Source: a bacterium ADurb.Bin236 (lineage in GTDB: Bacteria > UBP15 > UBA6099). Taken from it: a stretch of 51,907 nucleotides of DNA. A program made the position numbers and the translations under genes. Each line of letters begins with the position of its first letter. Within the stretch, counting starts at the first letter, position 1. This document shows, piece by piece, positions 1 through 8,698 of the stretch. The stretch lies in NCBI GenBank assembly GCA_002069885.1, contig MWCD01000025.1:1-51907 (forward strand), given 5' to 3'. The notes under the pieces are model-generated. The model made no database searches and had not been told where the DNA came from. It saw only the letters and a program-made list of their open reading frames with translations.

Positions 1-443
1 GGCGGGGGCGGAGGCGGCGGGGGCGGCGGCGGCGGGGGCGGAGGAGCGGGTTCAGGTTCCGCCTTGGGCGCGGGAGCAGCAGCGGCGGGAGCCGCGCTTC
101 CGTCCTCGTAACTCCCGTTTTCTATCTTCAGCAGTATCCCGTCTATCACATCCACTTTCTGGAATATCGCGTCGAGAAACTCTTTGTCAACCGCCGGAAA
201 CTTCTTCTTCAGTTTCTCCATCACGTCTTCGATTTGGTGGGCTATCTCGGAGACGTCCATGAATTCGAGCATGGCCGAAGAGCCTTTAATGGTATGGACG
301 TTGCGGGAGATGCGTTTTATCAGCTCCTCGTCGGTGTCTCCGCCTTCAAGCTCGACTAGGTCCTGATTCAGGTTCGTGATATATTCCTTGCACTCGTCAA
401 GGAACAGTTTGATGGTCTTCGGCGTTTTGAACGATTTTGCCAT
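1..443 (-). CDS. cheA: CheA-type histidine kinase, N-terminal part (cut by window edge)
   Basis: Read on the minus strand from the ATG at 443, the frame stays open to base 1, so about 147 residues are visible and the C-terminus lies outside the window. The visible part is an Hpt (phosphotransfer) domain with the motif HTIKGSSAML, whose His is the phosphorylation site. An Ala/Pro-rich linker with a run of about fifteen prolines follows, which makes bases 1-60 strongly G-rich. The kinase core and CheW-like domain would follow but are not seen. The gene starts five bases after cheR ends, at the distal end of a two-component operon. In the CheA family the domain autophosphorylates and passes phosphate to CheY-like receivers such as the one at 1277-1645. 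The Hpt call is firm; the full CheA architecture is inferred from context. Confidence 0.85.
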   Translation of the reverse strand, partial: MAKSFKTPKTIKLFLDECKEYITNLNQDLVELEGGDTDEELIKRISRNVHTIKGSSAMLEFMDVSEIAHQIEDVMEKLKKKFPAVDKEFLDAIFQKVDVIDGILLKIENGSYEDGSAAPAAAAPAPKAEPEPAPPPPPPPPPPPPPP

Positions 444-448
444 CCGAG

Positions 449-1276
449 TCACCCCGGTTGTTTCTGAAAGATCACGCAGTCTTTCATCGGTGTAAGTTTG
501 AAGCCGTCCACGAGGCCGCGGATCATCTCCGTAGGCCCGAGGAACAGCCAGCCGTCGTCCACGAGAGAGGCGTGAAATCTCTCGAGTATGCTTTTCTTGT
601 CTTCATCCCTGAAATATATCAGCACGTTGCGGCAGAAGATTATGTCGAACCCTGCCATGTAATAGGAGTCGAAGAGGTTGGCGTAGTCGAACTCGACCAT
701 CTTTTTGACAACGTTGTTGATTATGTATTTGCCGTCTTTAAAAGTGAAATATTTGTCCAGAAGTTCTTTGGGGAGGCGCTCGACCGCGCGTTTGGAGTAC
801 ACTCCCTCCATCGCTTTTTCGAGCACGGCCGTGGAGATGTCGGTGGCATAAATCTGGAAGTTCCATATAGAGTGGAACCTGATCGACTCCATGAGGGCCA
901 TCGCGATGGTGTAAGGCTCCTCGCCGGTTGAGCACCCCGCGCTCCATATCCTCATCGTCCTGTCCCCGGCCGCTATCTTTTTATCCGCCAGTTGCGGCAG
1001 TATGAAGTTCCTGAAGCAGTCTATCTGGGACTCGGAGCGGTAGAAATAAGTCTCGTTTGTTGTGACGATATTGATTAGGGTGGAAAGCTCGGCGCGGTCG
1101 TCTTCCGATGAGATGGCTCGCCTGTACTGTTCGGGGTCGATTATGCCTGTCTCGGCCATCCGGGAGCGTATCCTGTTGCCGAGTATCGACAATTTAGAGT
1201 CGCCGAACCAGAGGCCGCAGGCCTTCCAGATGATGTCCCTGAACGCGACGAGTTGTTTTTCAGAAATCTCAGTCAT
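449..1276 (-). CDS. cheR: Chemotaxis protein methyltransferase CheR
   Basis: 275 residues, the usual length for CheR. The family transfers methyl groups from S-adenosylmethionine to glutamates of chemoreceptors. Visible motifs are the substrate-side NETYFYR (residues 74-80), the SAM-binding WSAGCSTGEEPY (111-122) and the later FCRNVLIYF. The start ATG directly abuts the stop of the upstream response regulator and the gene ends five bases before cheA, so translation is probably coupled. No chemoreceptor, CheW or CheB is visible here, so whether the pathway drives taxis or another output cannot be decided. Confidence 0.95.
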   Translation of the reverse strand: MTEISEKQLVAFRDIIWKACGLWFGDSKLSILGNRIRSRMAETGIIDPEQYRRAISSEDDRAELSTLINIVTTNETYFYRSESQIDCFRNFILPQLADKKIAAGDRTMRIWSAGCSTGEEPYTIAMALMESIRFHSIWNFQIYATDISTAVLEKAMEGVYSKRAVERLPKELLDKYFTFKDGKYIINNVVKKMVEFDYANLFDSYYMAGFDIIFCRNVLIYFRDEDKKSILERFHASLVDDGWLFLGPTEMIRGLVDGFKLTPMKDCVIFQKQPG

Positions 1277-1645
1277 TTATTTCACGAATCGCCTGATTAC
1301 TTCCTTCACTTTCGCATAGTTGAAAGGTTTTGTTAGATATTCGTCCGAGCCGGCTTTGAGGCCCCAAATCCTGTCCGTCTCCGCGCTTTTGGCGGTGAGC
1401 ATGACGATGGGGATGTGCTTGAAAGCCGGGTCTCTCTTCAGCAGCTTGCAAACTTGGTAGCCGTTCATTCGCGGCATGTCGATGTCGAGCAGTATGAGGT
1501 CTACGCTATGGCGTTTGACCGCGTCGAGGGCCTCTATGCCATCAGCCGCGGTGAACACCTTAAAACCGTCTTTGATCAGCGCCTCGCTTACCGCCTCGAC
1601 GACGACCGGGCTGTCGTCCACGACGAGTATGGCGGAATCCTTCAT
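1277..1645 (-). CDS. Single-domain response regulator (CheY-like)
   Basis: 122 residues forming one receiver domain. The acidic pair is at D10-D11, the phosphoacceptor is D54 in LLDIDMP, the switch Thr is in VMLTAK (T84) and the conserved Lys is K106 in LTKPF. The frame is open further upstream, but the start at 1645 is preferred because the domain begins there, a purine-rich site (AGGGAGAG) precedes it, and its ATG overlaps the TGA of the upstream gene as ATGA. It lies between a REC-GGDEF protein and cheR and is a likely phosphate acceptor for the CheA protein. No output domain is present, so it probably acts by protein-protein contact. Confidence 0.93.
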   Translation of the reverse strand: MKDSAILVVDDSPVVVEAVSEALIKDGFKVFTAADGIEALDAVKRHSVDLILLDIDMPRMNGYQVCKLLKRDPAFKHIPIVMLTAKSAETDRIWGLKAGSDEYLTKPFNYAKVKEVIRRFVK

Positions 1646-3129
1646 TGGGAAGCTCTCCCTTCGGGAGTGTATAGGGCCACCCGGTTGCGGCCCCCTCTTT
1701 TGGCCTGATACATCGCCTCGTCGGCTCTCGCTATCAGGTCGAGCCTTGTCTTTATGTTGTCGTCTGGGTATCCGGAAACGCCGAAGCTTGCCGTCATCTT
1801 CAACGGCTCGTCCCGGCCCTCGAACTCCATATTTTCTATCATTTCCCTCATCCGTTCCGCGACTATCACCGCGTTCTTTTTCGGCGTCTCCGGCAATATC
1901 GCCACGAACTCCTCGCCTCCATACCGCGCCACGAGGTCGATGTCTCTCACGCACCTTCTGAGCACTCCAGCCATCCCTTTTAGCACGACGTCCCCCTGCT
2001 GGTGTCCGTAGGTGTCGTTAAGGTCCTTGAAATGGTCTATGTCCATCATTATCAGCGATAGCGAAAGGTTGAACCGTCTCGACCTGCTGTATTCCTTTTC
2101 AAGCTGCTCTTGAAAATACCTGTGGTTGTGAAGCCCGGTCAGCCCGTCGGCGACGGCGAACCTTTTTATTTTTTCGTACATCCTCACGTTGTCCACCACG
2201 ATGGCGGACTGTCTGGCTATGAGGGAAAAGATGTCTCTTTCCTCCTGCTTGAACTGTCCCCGATGGCCGCGCGCCATCATGAACATTCCGAAATTTTCGC
2301 CTTTCGATTCGAGCGCGGCGGCCTCGAATCCTGCCAAGCTCATTTCTTCCGCCGCTTTCATCATGTTGTGTTCAGGATCATGAAGCTCCACATCGATGCC
2401 TTCCCGCTCGAGTTCCCCGGAATCCGCGTCCTTCATCAACTCGTCCATCAGACGCTTCTTAGCCTGAACGAAGAAATCGCGCGTGGTGGGTCGATATATG
2501 TACACGAAAAGCTTAAGCCTGTTGTCATCCTTGAGCAGAATCATTGCTATGTCGAACTCGACGACGGACGACAGGGTGTCGGATATCGCGCGGCAAGTGT
2601 CGACCAAGTCGCTCTGCCTCGTGGCTATCTGGTATATGCTGTTGACAAGCGTCATTTTGAAAAGTTTGGTTTCCTGAACCTCGCCAGCTCTGAAGATAAG
2701 GTCGGAGCCGTCGTTGTCGGAAGACAGCGCTACGGTCAGGTCCTTGGGGCTTTCGCTGCGCCGCTCTTTTTCGGACATCACTCTTTGCAGAGTTTCGAGA
2801 AGCTCGTCGCGGTCGAAAGGCTTCGTCATGTACGCGTCCGCGCCTGTCTCCAATCCCCAGAATTGGTCCTGTTTCTGGCCTCGCGCGGTGAGCATTATTA
2901 TCGGGAAATCCTGAAACTGAGGGTCGTTCCGCAACATGCGGCAGACCTGAAGGCCGCTTATGCTCGGCATATCGATGTCGAGGAACATGAGGTCGAACCC
3001 TCCGCTCCTTACCGCTTCGAGACCCTCTATGCCGTCGGGCGCGGCGGTCACGCTAAAACCCTCGGCCACCAGAATCTCCTCCAGCATTTTCCGGATGACT
3101 GCGCTGTCATCCACGACAAGTATTCTCAT
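1642..3129 (-). CDS. Response regulator with GAF and GGDEF domains (diguanylate cyclase)
   Basis: 495 residues when started at 3129, where the receiver domain begins. Domains in order are a receiver (about 1-120, phosphoacceptor D51, Lys K103 in MTKPF), a GAF-like domain (about 165-318) and GGDEF (about 325-485). The active-site signature is GGEEF at 404-408. An RxxD inhibitory site (R395-D398) lies five residues before it, so product inhibition by c-di-GMP is expected. The family makes c-di-GMP from two GTP. The start overlaps the stop of the zinc-ribbon gene as TGATG and the stop overlaps the next regulator as ATGA. Phosphorylation by the operon kinase is inferred. Confidence 0.93.
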   Translation of the reverse strand: MRILVVDDSAVIRKMLEEILVAEGFSVTAAPDGIEGLEAVRSGGFDLMFLDIDMPSISGLQVCRMLRNDPQFQDFPIIMLTARGQKQDQFWGLETGADAYMTKPFDRDELLETLQRVMSEKERRSESPKDLTVALSSDNDGSDLIFRAGEVQETKLFKMTLVNSIYQIATRQSDLVDTCRAISDTLSSVVEFDIAMILLKDDNRLKLFVYIYRPTTRDFFVQAKKRLMDELMKDADSGELEREGIDVELHDPEHNMMKAAEEMSLAGFEAAALESKGENFGMFMMARGHRGQFKQEERDIFSLIARQSAIVVDNVRMYEKIKRFAVADGLTGLHNHRYFQEQLEKEYSRSRRFNLSLSLIMMDIDHFKDLNDTYGHQQGDVVLKGMAGVLRRCVRDIDLVARYGGEEFVAILPETPKKNAVIVAERMREMIENMEFEGRDEPLKMTASFGVSGYPDDNIKTRLDLIARADEAMYQAKRGGRNRVALYTPEGRASQ

Positions 3130-3428
3130 CAGACTCGATTCTCCGCGCGGTCCCCTGCCGCCGCCACCGCATCCATCGGGCTTCCGCAGGCGGGACAGAA
3201 AAAATCGTACTCGGCGACTTTTTCGCCGCAGCCGGAACACATCTTATGCCCGGGGCGTTTGTCCAGTATTTCAGGTTCCTGGGCCGCTGCCGGACCGCTT
3301 TCTTCCTCAGTCGCGCTTTCTCTCGCCTGCTGCTTCTTCAACTGGCTTTTCTTCACCCCGGACGACACCATATAGGATGCCGTTGCCGCCGCCGCCGCGC
3401 CGATTACTATTTTCCAGAAATTGTTCAT
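3129..3428 (-). CDS. Small membrane-anchored zinc-ribbon protein
   Basis: 99 residues. An N-terminal hydrophobic Ala-rich helix (about 5-22) is followed by a charged Lys/Glu linker and a C-terminal zinc ribbon with C64-x-x-C67 and C78-x-x-C81. The ribbon should face the cytoplasm or the periplasm depending on helix orientation, which is not decidable here. The start overlaps the stop of the large TPR gene by four bases and the stop overlaps the GGDEF gene, so it is embedded in the operon. The specific function is unknown. It is too short to be a transcription factor of a known type and may be an assembly factor or scaffold. Confidence 0.8.
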   Translation of the reverse strand: MNNFWKIVIGAAAAATASYMVSSGVKKSQLKKQQARESATEEESGPAAAQEPEILDKRPGHKMCSGCGEKVAEYDFFCPACGSPMDAVAAAGDRAENRV

Positions 3429-6400
3429 TGATCCGCGCTCCTTCTAGATCCTCCGCGCGCCCCGCCGCCCCTCAACTGGCGCTCCTGCGCGCACAATCCT
3501 CTGTCCTGTTCTATCTTAGCCTGCGCCATCTGATAATTCGGGTCCACGTCCCTGAGTATTTTCTGAAACGAGTCTATCGCCTCGCAATACTCTCCCTTGC
3601 TCTCCAGCGCCTCTCCCATCTGATATAATGCGTCCAGATTGTTCGGCTCTATAGCGAGAAGCTTATTCAGCGCTTCCGTCGCCATGTCCAACTCCCTCTC
3701 CGCCAACGATGTCTGGTTTCGCTGCGCCAGCTTTTCCGCGTTGTCCATTCTTATCCGAGCGATCCTTTTCAAGGGATCAGTCTGTTTTTCGTTTATCTTT
3801 GCCGCCTTCTCATAAAAATCCAAAGCGTTCGCCATGTCCCCGGCGGCGTAATATTTCCTGCCTTGGCTGTAGTGATATGTGTATAGCACCTGTTTGTATG
3901 AGAACAGGATAGCCAGCGCGATCGCCAGAACGCCAACAGCCACCGCTCCGAGTTTCATCATCTTCGGGAGCGCCGTGTTCAATTCCATTACAGGTTTGCG
4001 CCCCCGCTTAATCTCGAATTTCGGCGGCTGATACGGGTCCGCAGCTTCGAGGCTCTGCAAATATTCGTCGTATTCTTCGCCCTCGCCGGGACGCGCCCCT
4101 TCTTCGCCGCCGCCGTATTCTGAAGTCGGCTCCGCGTATTCGCCCTGCCCGCTATCCGAAGGCTGCTCATACTCCGACTCTGCCGCGTATTCATCAATGG
4201 AAGTCTCTGCCGCAGTCTGCCCCGGTTCTGAAAACTCGAACGGCTCGAATGCCGGCTCCCCGGACAATCCGCCCGGCTCCGACAAATCAAACTGTTCCAG
4301 AATAGGCTCCGGAGCGGGAACCGGAGCTGGAGCGGACTTCTTCTTCGCAGCCGGTTTCTGCTCCGCCGTCCCTCCGACGCTTTCTATAGTCACGGTCTTC
4401 ACCGCGAAAGAGCCTACGCTTGGATTTGACGCAGAAAGTGTGGCCGACCCCGCCCCGGCGGCCACATACACCGCCCTCACTTCCCCGTTCGCGTCGCTCA
4501 TCTGCTCTCCCTGATTTATCGTTCCCGGCGTTCCAGTGTAATCGTCCAGAGCCACCGACACGAACTCTCCGGGGGCCGGATTTCCGTGCCTGTCGGATAT
4601 CGTCGCGGTGACCATCGTTTTTTCTCCGACAGCCAGACTCGTCTTTGCCGTCTTCAGCACTATGGAGGCGGGAACCCCCGGAGCAATATTAACTATCGCC
4701 TGCCTGCTCACATCGCCTGCGGACACCGTAACTCCGAACGAGCCGCATACGCCGGGGACCTGTATGCTGGCCACCGCCTCCCCGGCCAAGTCCGGCTGCA
4801 TCTCCGCCGTCTTCTCTCCCTGCATTCCGCTCATGGACATGAAGAACGCGCCCAAATCCTCGCCGCTCTTTTCCTGTATGGAGAACAGCAGAGTGACTCC
4901 GAGAGAAAGCGGTTTGCCTTTCAGATCCGTCGCTTTCGCCTTGAATGGCAACAGTTCACCGGCGCGACACGTGATTTCTTCCGATTCGATATGAATCTGC
5001 ATGTCGGGAACTTCGGATATGACCGGCCTTGCCGTAAAATCCGGTTCCGGGATTTGCTCCATCGCAGGCTCCTCGTGTGAGATTTCAGACTGAGGTTCAA
5101 GGGATGTTTCGCCGTATCCGTAGTCGTCTGTTTCCGAAGCGGGTTCCGAAACAAAATCATCTGTCGGAACGGCGGGTTGAGAATCGAAGGCAGGCTCTGC
5201 TTGAACCGGAGCCGGACCGTCAGCGTCGAAATCGAGTCCTTCGAGCGCCGCCGCTCCTCCGGGAATTCCTCCCGGCTTCAACTCTTCCTCAGGAGCAAAA
5301 ACATCCTGCCGCCCCGCGTCCGCGTCGAGCGATATTTCAGGAAGCCCCGAAAGGCCGTCCGAACCTATATCGAGGTCGGAAAAAGTTTCAGGGGTTGGAG
5401 ATTTGCCTGTTGGCGCGGCGATATCCCCTCCCGCTACCGGAATAAGCTCTTCGTCTCCAAAATCGAAATTGTCGACGTTCCCAGCGGAGGGAGCCGCGCC
5501 CGAATCGAATGTCTCTTCAGCCGCGCTTAGTTGCGTCGCGCCGCCTTCCGTCTCCGCTCGCGCTTCCGTCTTCAGTTCAGGCGCAAGCGCGTCCGTTATA
5601 GCCTCAAACACCGCCTCCGCGCCTTCTTCCGCCGGGGCTGTCACTTTCGCGGTGACGCTTCCGTCCTCTCCGGTGATTTCTTCCGACGCGCTATCGAGCA
5701 GCCAGTCCCCCCCCGACGATTCCTTTAGCGCTATCGCCGCGGGCAACCCCTCGATTGGATTGTCAAACTCATCCATCAAGCGCAATTTCAACGTGTACGT
5801 CGCGCCCGGAACCGCTTTCTTCCTCGCGGGTATGAACATCATCGAGCTTGCTTTTCCGGGAACCACATTGAATTTCTTTTCCGCTTTGAAACCAGCCTGT
5901 TTCTGAAACGCTTCAAGAACGCATTTCGTGTTGCCCCGCGTCGGCATCTCGAATTCGCAGGTCGCCTTGCCTTCGGCGTCCGTCTTTAACGTGGCGTTGT
6001 TGACAACTTCCCATTCATGTCGTTTCTTAGCGCGAAGAGCTATCTCCAAAGTCAAATCCTGTATGCGGTTTCCGAACGCGTCGAGCGCGAGGAAAGAGAA
6101 CGAAACCCTCTGAGCTGTCGAGAAGACGTTTTCCGCGGGGCCGATGTCCAGCTTTGCCAGTTCGGCCGAATGCGTATTGTCAACAAACATCGCGGGCGAC
6201 ATCCCTTCCGCCCTGACTTCAAGATTGTTCGCCCCGACAATCTTGGCGCGTTTCATATAGACTGTCGCCCGTCCGTCGCCGTCGGTTTTAACAGTCAGTT
6301 CTTTCGGCCCTGAAGAGGCAGACATCGCCGCGGCGGCGGCTCCGAGGAATGCGTCAGCCTGCTCCGGACCATTCTTCAGTTTGAATATGACCGGGCAATC

Positions 6401-6937
6401 GGCGGCGGGGATGTCTTTGGCTCCGAGGACTTCGACCGCTACCCAGTCGAAACCGCCTGCGGGAGTGGAGACGCTCGTCTCTCCGGGCTTGAAGAGCATC
6501 TTCAACGGCTTTATCCCGGCCTGCCCTCTCTGTTTTTCTTTTTTTATCGCCGGAGCGGTTTCCTGCTCTGCGTCGGACATCTCGCGGGTGGAAAGTCCCG
6601 CCAGAGCCGCTCCCGGCTTGGTCGCCAGCCCCTGCTGCTTTTTAAACTGGGCCACCGCCTTTCCAAGCGGCCCGGACAGCAATGTGTCCAGCCCGGTGTC
6701 TATGTGCTGCGTCGCATACATCGGGTTCAGCTCAATGGCCCGCATATAACTCTCGTATGCTTTTTCGTCCTGTTTCTTCGCCTCGAGCGCCTCGGCTAGA
6801 TGCAAGTGCGCGGCGGCATAGTCGGGCTGCATCGCTATGGCTTTCTCGAACTGCGATATCGCCTCGTTGTATTTTTTCTCCTCTGCAAGCTTGTTGCCGA
6901 GGGTGTGGAGTTTCACCGCTTGCGGGTTCGGAGCCAT
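3425..6937 (-). CDS. Large TPR / Ig-like (Big-type) repeat membrane protein
   Basis: 1170 residues. The N-terminus carries two or more TPRs (about 10-85) and has no signal peptide. The middle holds several Ig-like modules with typical phrases such as DxxGNP and ANG/DGxATV (about 150-460 and 640-850), separated by Glu/Pro/Ala-rich low-complexity stretches. One transmembrane helix lies at about 997-1016, and a second TPR block follows (about 1025-1150). The combination of soluble TPRs with Ig modules usually found outside the cell, around a single late membrane span, is unusual; topology is unresolved. It starts one base before the end of rpoN (rpoN stop 6939-6941), so it belongs to the same transcript. 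Function unknown; a scaffold for a signalling or envelope complex is a guess. Confidence 0.85.
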   Translation of the reverse strand: MAPNPQAVKLHTLGNKLAEEKKYNEAISQFEKAIAMQPDYAAAHLHLAEALEAKKQDEKAYESYMRAIELNPMYATQHIDTGLDTLLSGPLGKAVAQFKKQQGLATKPGAALAGLSTREMSDAEQETAPAIKKEKQRGQAGIKPLKMLFKPGETSVSTPAGGFDWVAVEVLGAKDIPAADCPVIFKLKNGPEQADAFLGAAAAAMSASSGPKELTVKTDGDGRATVYMKRAKIVGANNLEVRAEGMSPAMFVDNTHSAELAKLDIGPAENVFSTAQRVSFSFLALDAFGNRIQDLTLEIALRAKKRHEWEVVNNATLKTDAEGKATCEFEMPTRGNTKCVLEAFQKQAGFKAEKKFNVVPGKASSMMFIPARKKAVPGATYTLKLRLMDEFDNPIEGLPAAIALKESSGGDWLLDSASEEITGEDGSVTAKVTAPAEEGAEAVFEAITDALAPELKTEARAETEGGATQLSAAEETFDSGAAPSAGNVDNFDFGDEELIPVAGGDIAAPTGKSPTPETFSDLDIGSDGLSGLPEISLDADAGRQDVFAPEEELKPGGIPGGAAALEGLDFDADGPAPVQAEPAFDSQPAVPTDDFVSEPASETDDYGYGETSLEPQSEISHEEPAMEQIPEPDFTARPVISEVPDMQIHIESEEITCRAGELLPFKAKATDLKGKPLSLGVTLLFSIQEKSGEDLGAFFMSMSGMQGEKTAEMQPDLAGEAVASIQVPGVCGSFGVTVSAGDVSRQAIVNIAPGVPASIVLKTAKTSLAVGEKTMVTATISDRHGNPAPGEFVSVALDDYTGTPGTINQGEQMSDANGEVRAVYVAAGAGSATLSASNPSVGSFAVKTVTIESVGGTAEQKPAAKKKSAPAPVPAPEPILEQFDLSEPGGLSGEPAFEPFEFSEPGQTAAETSIDEYAAESEYEQPSDSGQGEYAEPTSEYGGGEEGARPGEGEEYDEYLQSLEAADPYQPPKFEIKRGRKPVMELNTALPKMMKLGAVAVGVLAIALAILFSYKQVLYTYHYSQGRKYYAAGDMANALDFYEKAAKINEKQTDPLKRIARIRMDNAEKLAQRNQTSLAERELDMATEALNKLLAIEPNNLDALYQMGEALESKGEYCEAIDSFQKILRDVDPNYQMAQAKIEQDRGLCAQERQLRGGGARGGSRRSADQ

Positions 6938-6938
6938 G

Positions 6939-8393
6939 TTATCTCGCCCTTCTGCGTTCGTAGGTTGACGGAATTCCCATCTCGTTTCTGTAGTTCGCCA
7001 CCGTGCGGCGCGCGATGTCTATCCCCTGCTTCGCCAGACGGTCTCTTAGTTCGCCGTCCGATATCGGATCGTCCGGGTCTTCCTTAGCTATTATGTTCCT
7101 TATGTATTCCTTCGGCCTTACGGAAGAATCAAAGAAGAAATCGAAACTCAGGATTTTTCCATCGCGCTCTCCGCGAAGCGCCGGGATGATAACGTATTTG
7201 CCCGACATCGCGCGCGACACTGTGGACTCGTGCAATCCTATCTTGTCCGCCAGCCTGCCCTGCGTCAGTTCGCTGTTGAAGTGCGGCAGCCCGATGGTAA
7301 GGAATTCCTTCTGCTCTTCGCACAGCGCTGCGGCGATTTTCTCCATCGTTTCCCGCCTCTGGTTGATGCTGTCTATGAAAAACTTGGCCCGCCGAAAATA
7401 GTTCTTTATGTGAGCCATCTCCGACCTTCCGGCGCGACCATCCTCCGTCTGCCCGCTCTCATACATGTCTAAGTAGATCTTGTTCACCCTCAAATTGAAA
7501 TCGGACATCTCGAGTATCTCGTAGCTCAGAGCGCTCCCGTCGTATTTTATGGCTATGGCAGGCTTCGCAAGCTCCACCATTTCCGCCGCGCGACCGCTGT
7601 ACGCCCTCGCAGGATACGGCGTCAGGTTCCTTCTGATGTAGTCGAGCGCGGCAAGAACTTCAGACTTTTCTATCCCAAGCGCCTTGGCGATGACGTCGTG
7701 CCTGCCCTTCCCCAAATCCTCAAAATGATCAAGTATTATTCTCTCCGCCGTCTCATTTCCCAAGCCCTCTTCGGACAGAACCTTGATCTGTATCAGGAGA
7801 GCTTCTCTCGCGTTCGCCGCCCCAACCCCAGCCGGTTCGAGCGTTTTAATTATCTCCACTATTCCCTCAACGTCCTCCGCGCCGGCTCCGAACTTCTCTT
7901 CCAGTTCAGCAAAATCAAACGCAAGAAACCCGTCGTCGTCCACCGAGTAAATCAGATACTCCGCCAATTCGCGAAGCTCCGGTCTGTACGGTGTCGCCAG
8001 AAAATTCGTCATCAGAAAATCGTGGAATCCCCCGGCCCTCTGCGCGTACTGCTCCAGCGGAACATCGTCCCCGTCTTCGCCGGACGACTGAGAATCATAA
8101 TACTCCTCGTCTCTGTCGTAGTTCATTCTCTGCTGCTCTATGAACTGTTCGAGCCTTTCGTTCTCCAAGTCCTGTTTGTTGCCGCAATGCTCGCACCTGC
8201 TCCCGCTCATCGGGCGATGGCAGTGCGGACACGTCGTTATCTCGACAATCTCAAGCGCAGGGTTCTCCGCCAGCTCCGTCGTTATCTCCTGCGCAAGCTC
8301 CATCGTCGTCATCTGCAACAGTCTTTGAGACAGGATGAACTGGGGGCTGACCGTCAGCGTCTGCCGGAGATCTGTCGATTGCCTTAACTCCAA
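6939..8393 (-). CDS. rpoN: RNA polymerase sigma-54 factor with zinc-ribbon insertion
   Basis: 484 residues. Region I (about 1-50) contains the Gln/Leu-rich helices typical of sigma-54, including SPQFILSQRLLQM. The core-binding region follows. The C-terminal HTH (HESTVSRAMSGKYV) and RpoN box (ARRTVANYR, about 461-469) recognise -12/-24 promoters. Between region I and the core-binding region is an extra zinc ribbon, C55-x-x-C58 and C67-x-x-C70, not part of standard RpoN. The start codon is TTG at 8393; an in-frame TAA lies six bases upstream, so no longer start exists. It is the first gene of the operon running to cheA. No NtrC-type activator is in the window. Confidence 0.95.
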   Translation of the reverse strand: MELRQSTDLRQTLTVSPQFILSQRLLQMTTMELAQEITTELAENPALEIVEITTCPHCHRPMSGSRCEHCGNKQDLENERLEQFIEQQRMNYDRDEEYYDSQSSGEDGDDVPLEQYAQRAGGFHDFLMTNFLATPYRPELRELAEYLIYSVDDDGFLAFDFAELEEKFGAGAEDVEGIVEIIKTLEPAGVGAANAREALLIQIKVLSEEGLGNETAERIILDHFEDLGKGRHDVIAKALGIEKSEVLAALDYIRRNLTPYPARAYSGRAAEMVELAKPAIAIKYDGSALSYEILEMSDFNLRVNKIYLDMYESGQTEDGRAGRSEMAHIKNYFRRAKFFIDSINQRRETMEKIAAALCEEQKEFLTIGLPHFNSELTQGRLADKIGLHESTVSRAMSGKYVIIPALRGERDGKILSFDFFFDSSVRPKEYIRNIIAKEDPDDPISDGELRDRLAKQGIDIARRTVANYRNEMGIPSTYERRRAR

Positions 8394-8698
8394 CTTTTAC
8401 CGGCCTTTCGGACACATATATATTAAATACACGTTTCAGTGTTAATTCAAACAATATTCTATCAAATAATGAATTGTTATATCAAGAACAATGCCAAAAT
8501 GTGCGCGACAGACGGAAAGAAAGATTGCAGACATTAAACAGCGACTGACATATTTGCGCAACAAACACAAATATTGCTAGTTTATAAGTGATTTTTCACG
8601 GCTCAATGATGAACTGCCGACTCGAAACCAAGTTCCAGATCAGTCTTCGCGGCCTAGCAAAAAAGTGTCCGGATGCGATGTGCGCGCGGCGGCGCGGA
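8394..8698. other. Intergenic region between leuD and rpoN
   Basis: About 305 bp without a gene, more AT-rich than its flanks. It holds the probable rpoN promoter (8456-8485) and the 3' flank of leuD. I see no sigma-54 consensus, no strong terminator and no credible small reading frame. Confidence 0.6.
8456..8485 (-). promoter_or_regulatory. Candidate sigma-70 promoter of the rpoN-cheA operon
   Basis: On the minus strand TTGATA (8480-8485) and TAGAAT (8456-8461) are separated by 18 bp, giving a 5' leader of roughly 55 nt to the TTG start of rpoN. This is a match to hexamer consensus only. Confidence 0.5.

Noticed and set aside
1-60. G-rich repetitive stretch at the window start that looks like a GC-rich repeat
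   Set aside because: On the minus strand it is the poly-proline linker of CheA, so it is coding low complexity.
437-931. Open frame opposite cheR on the plus strand
   Set aside because: It is a shadow frame without ribosome site or conserved motif, wholly inside cheR.
2110-3375. A 421-codon plus-strand frame across the REC-GAF-GGDEF gene
   Set aside because: High-GC coding on the minus strand leaves long open frames; no recognisable domain.
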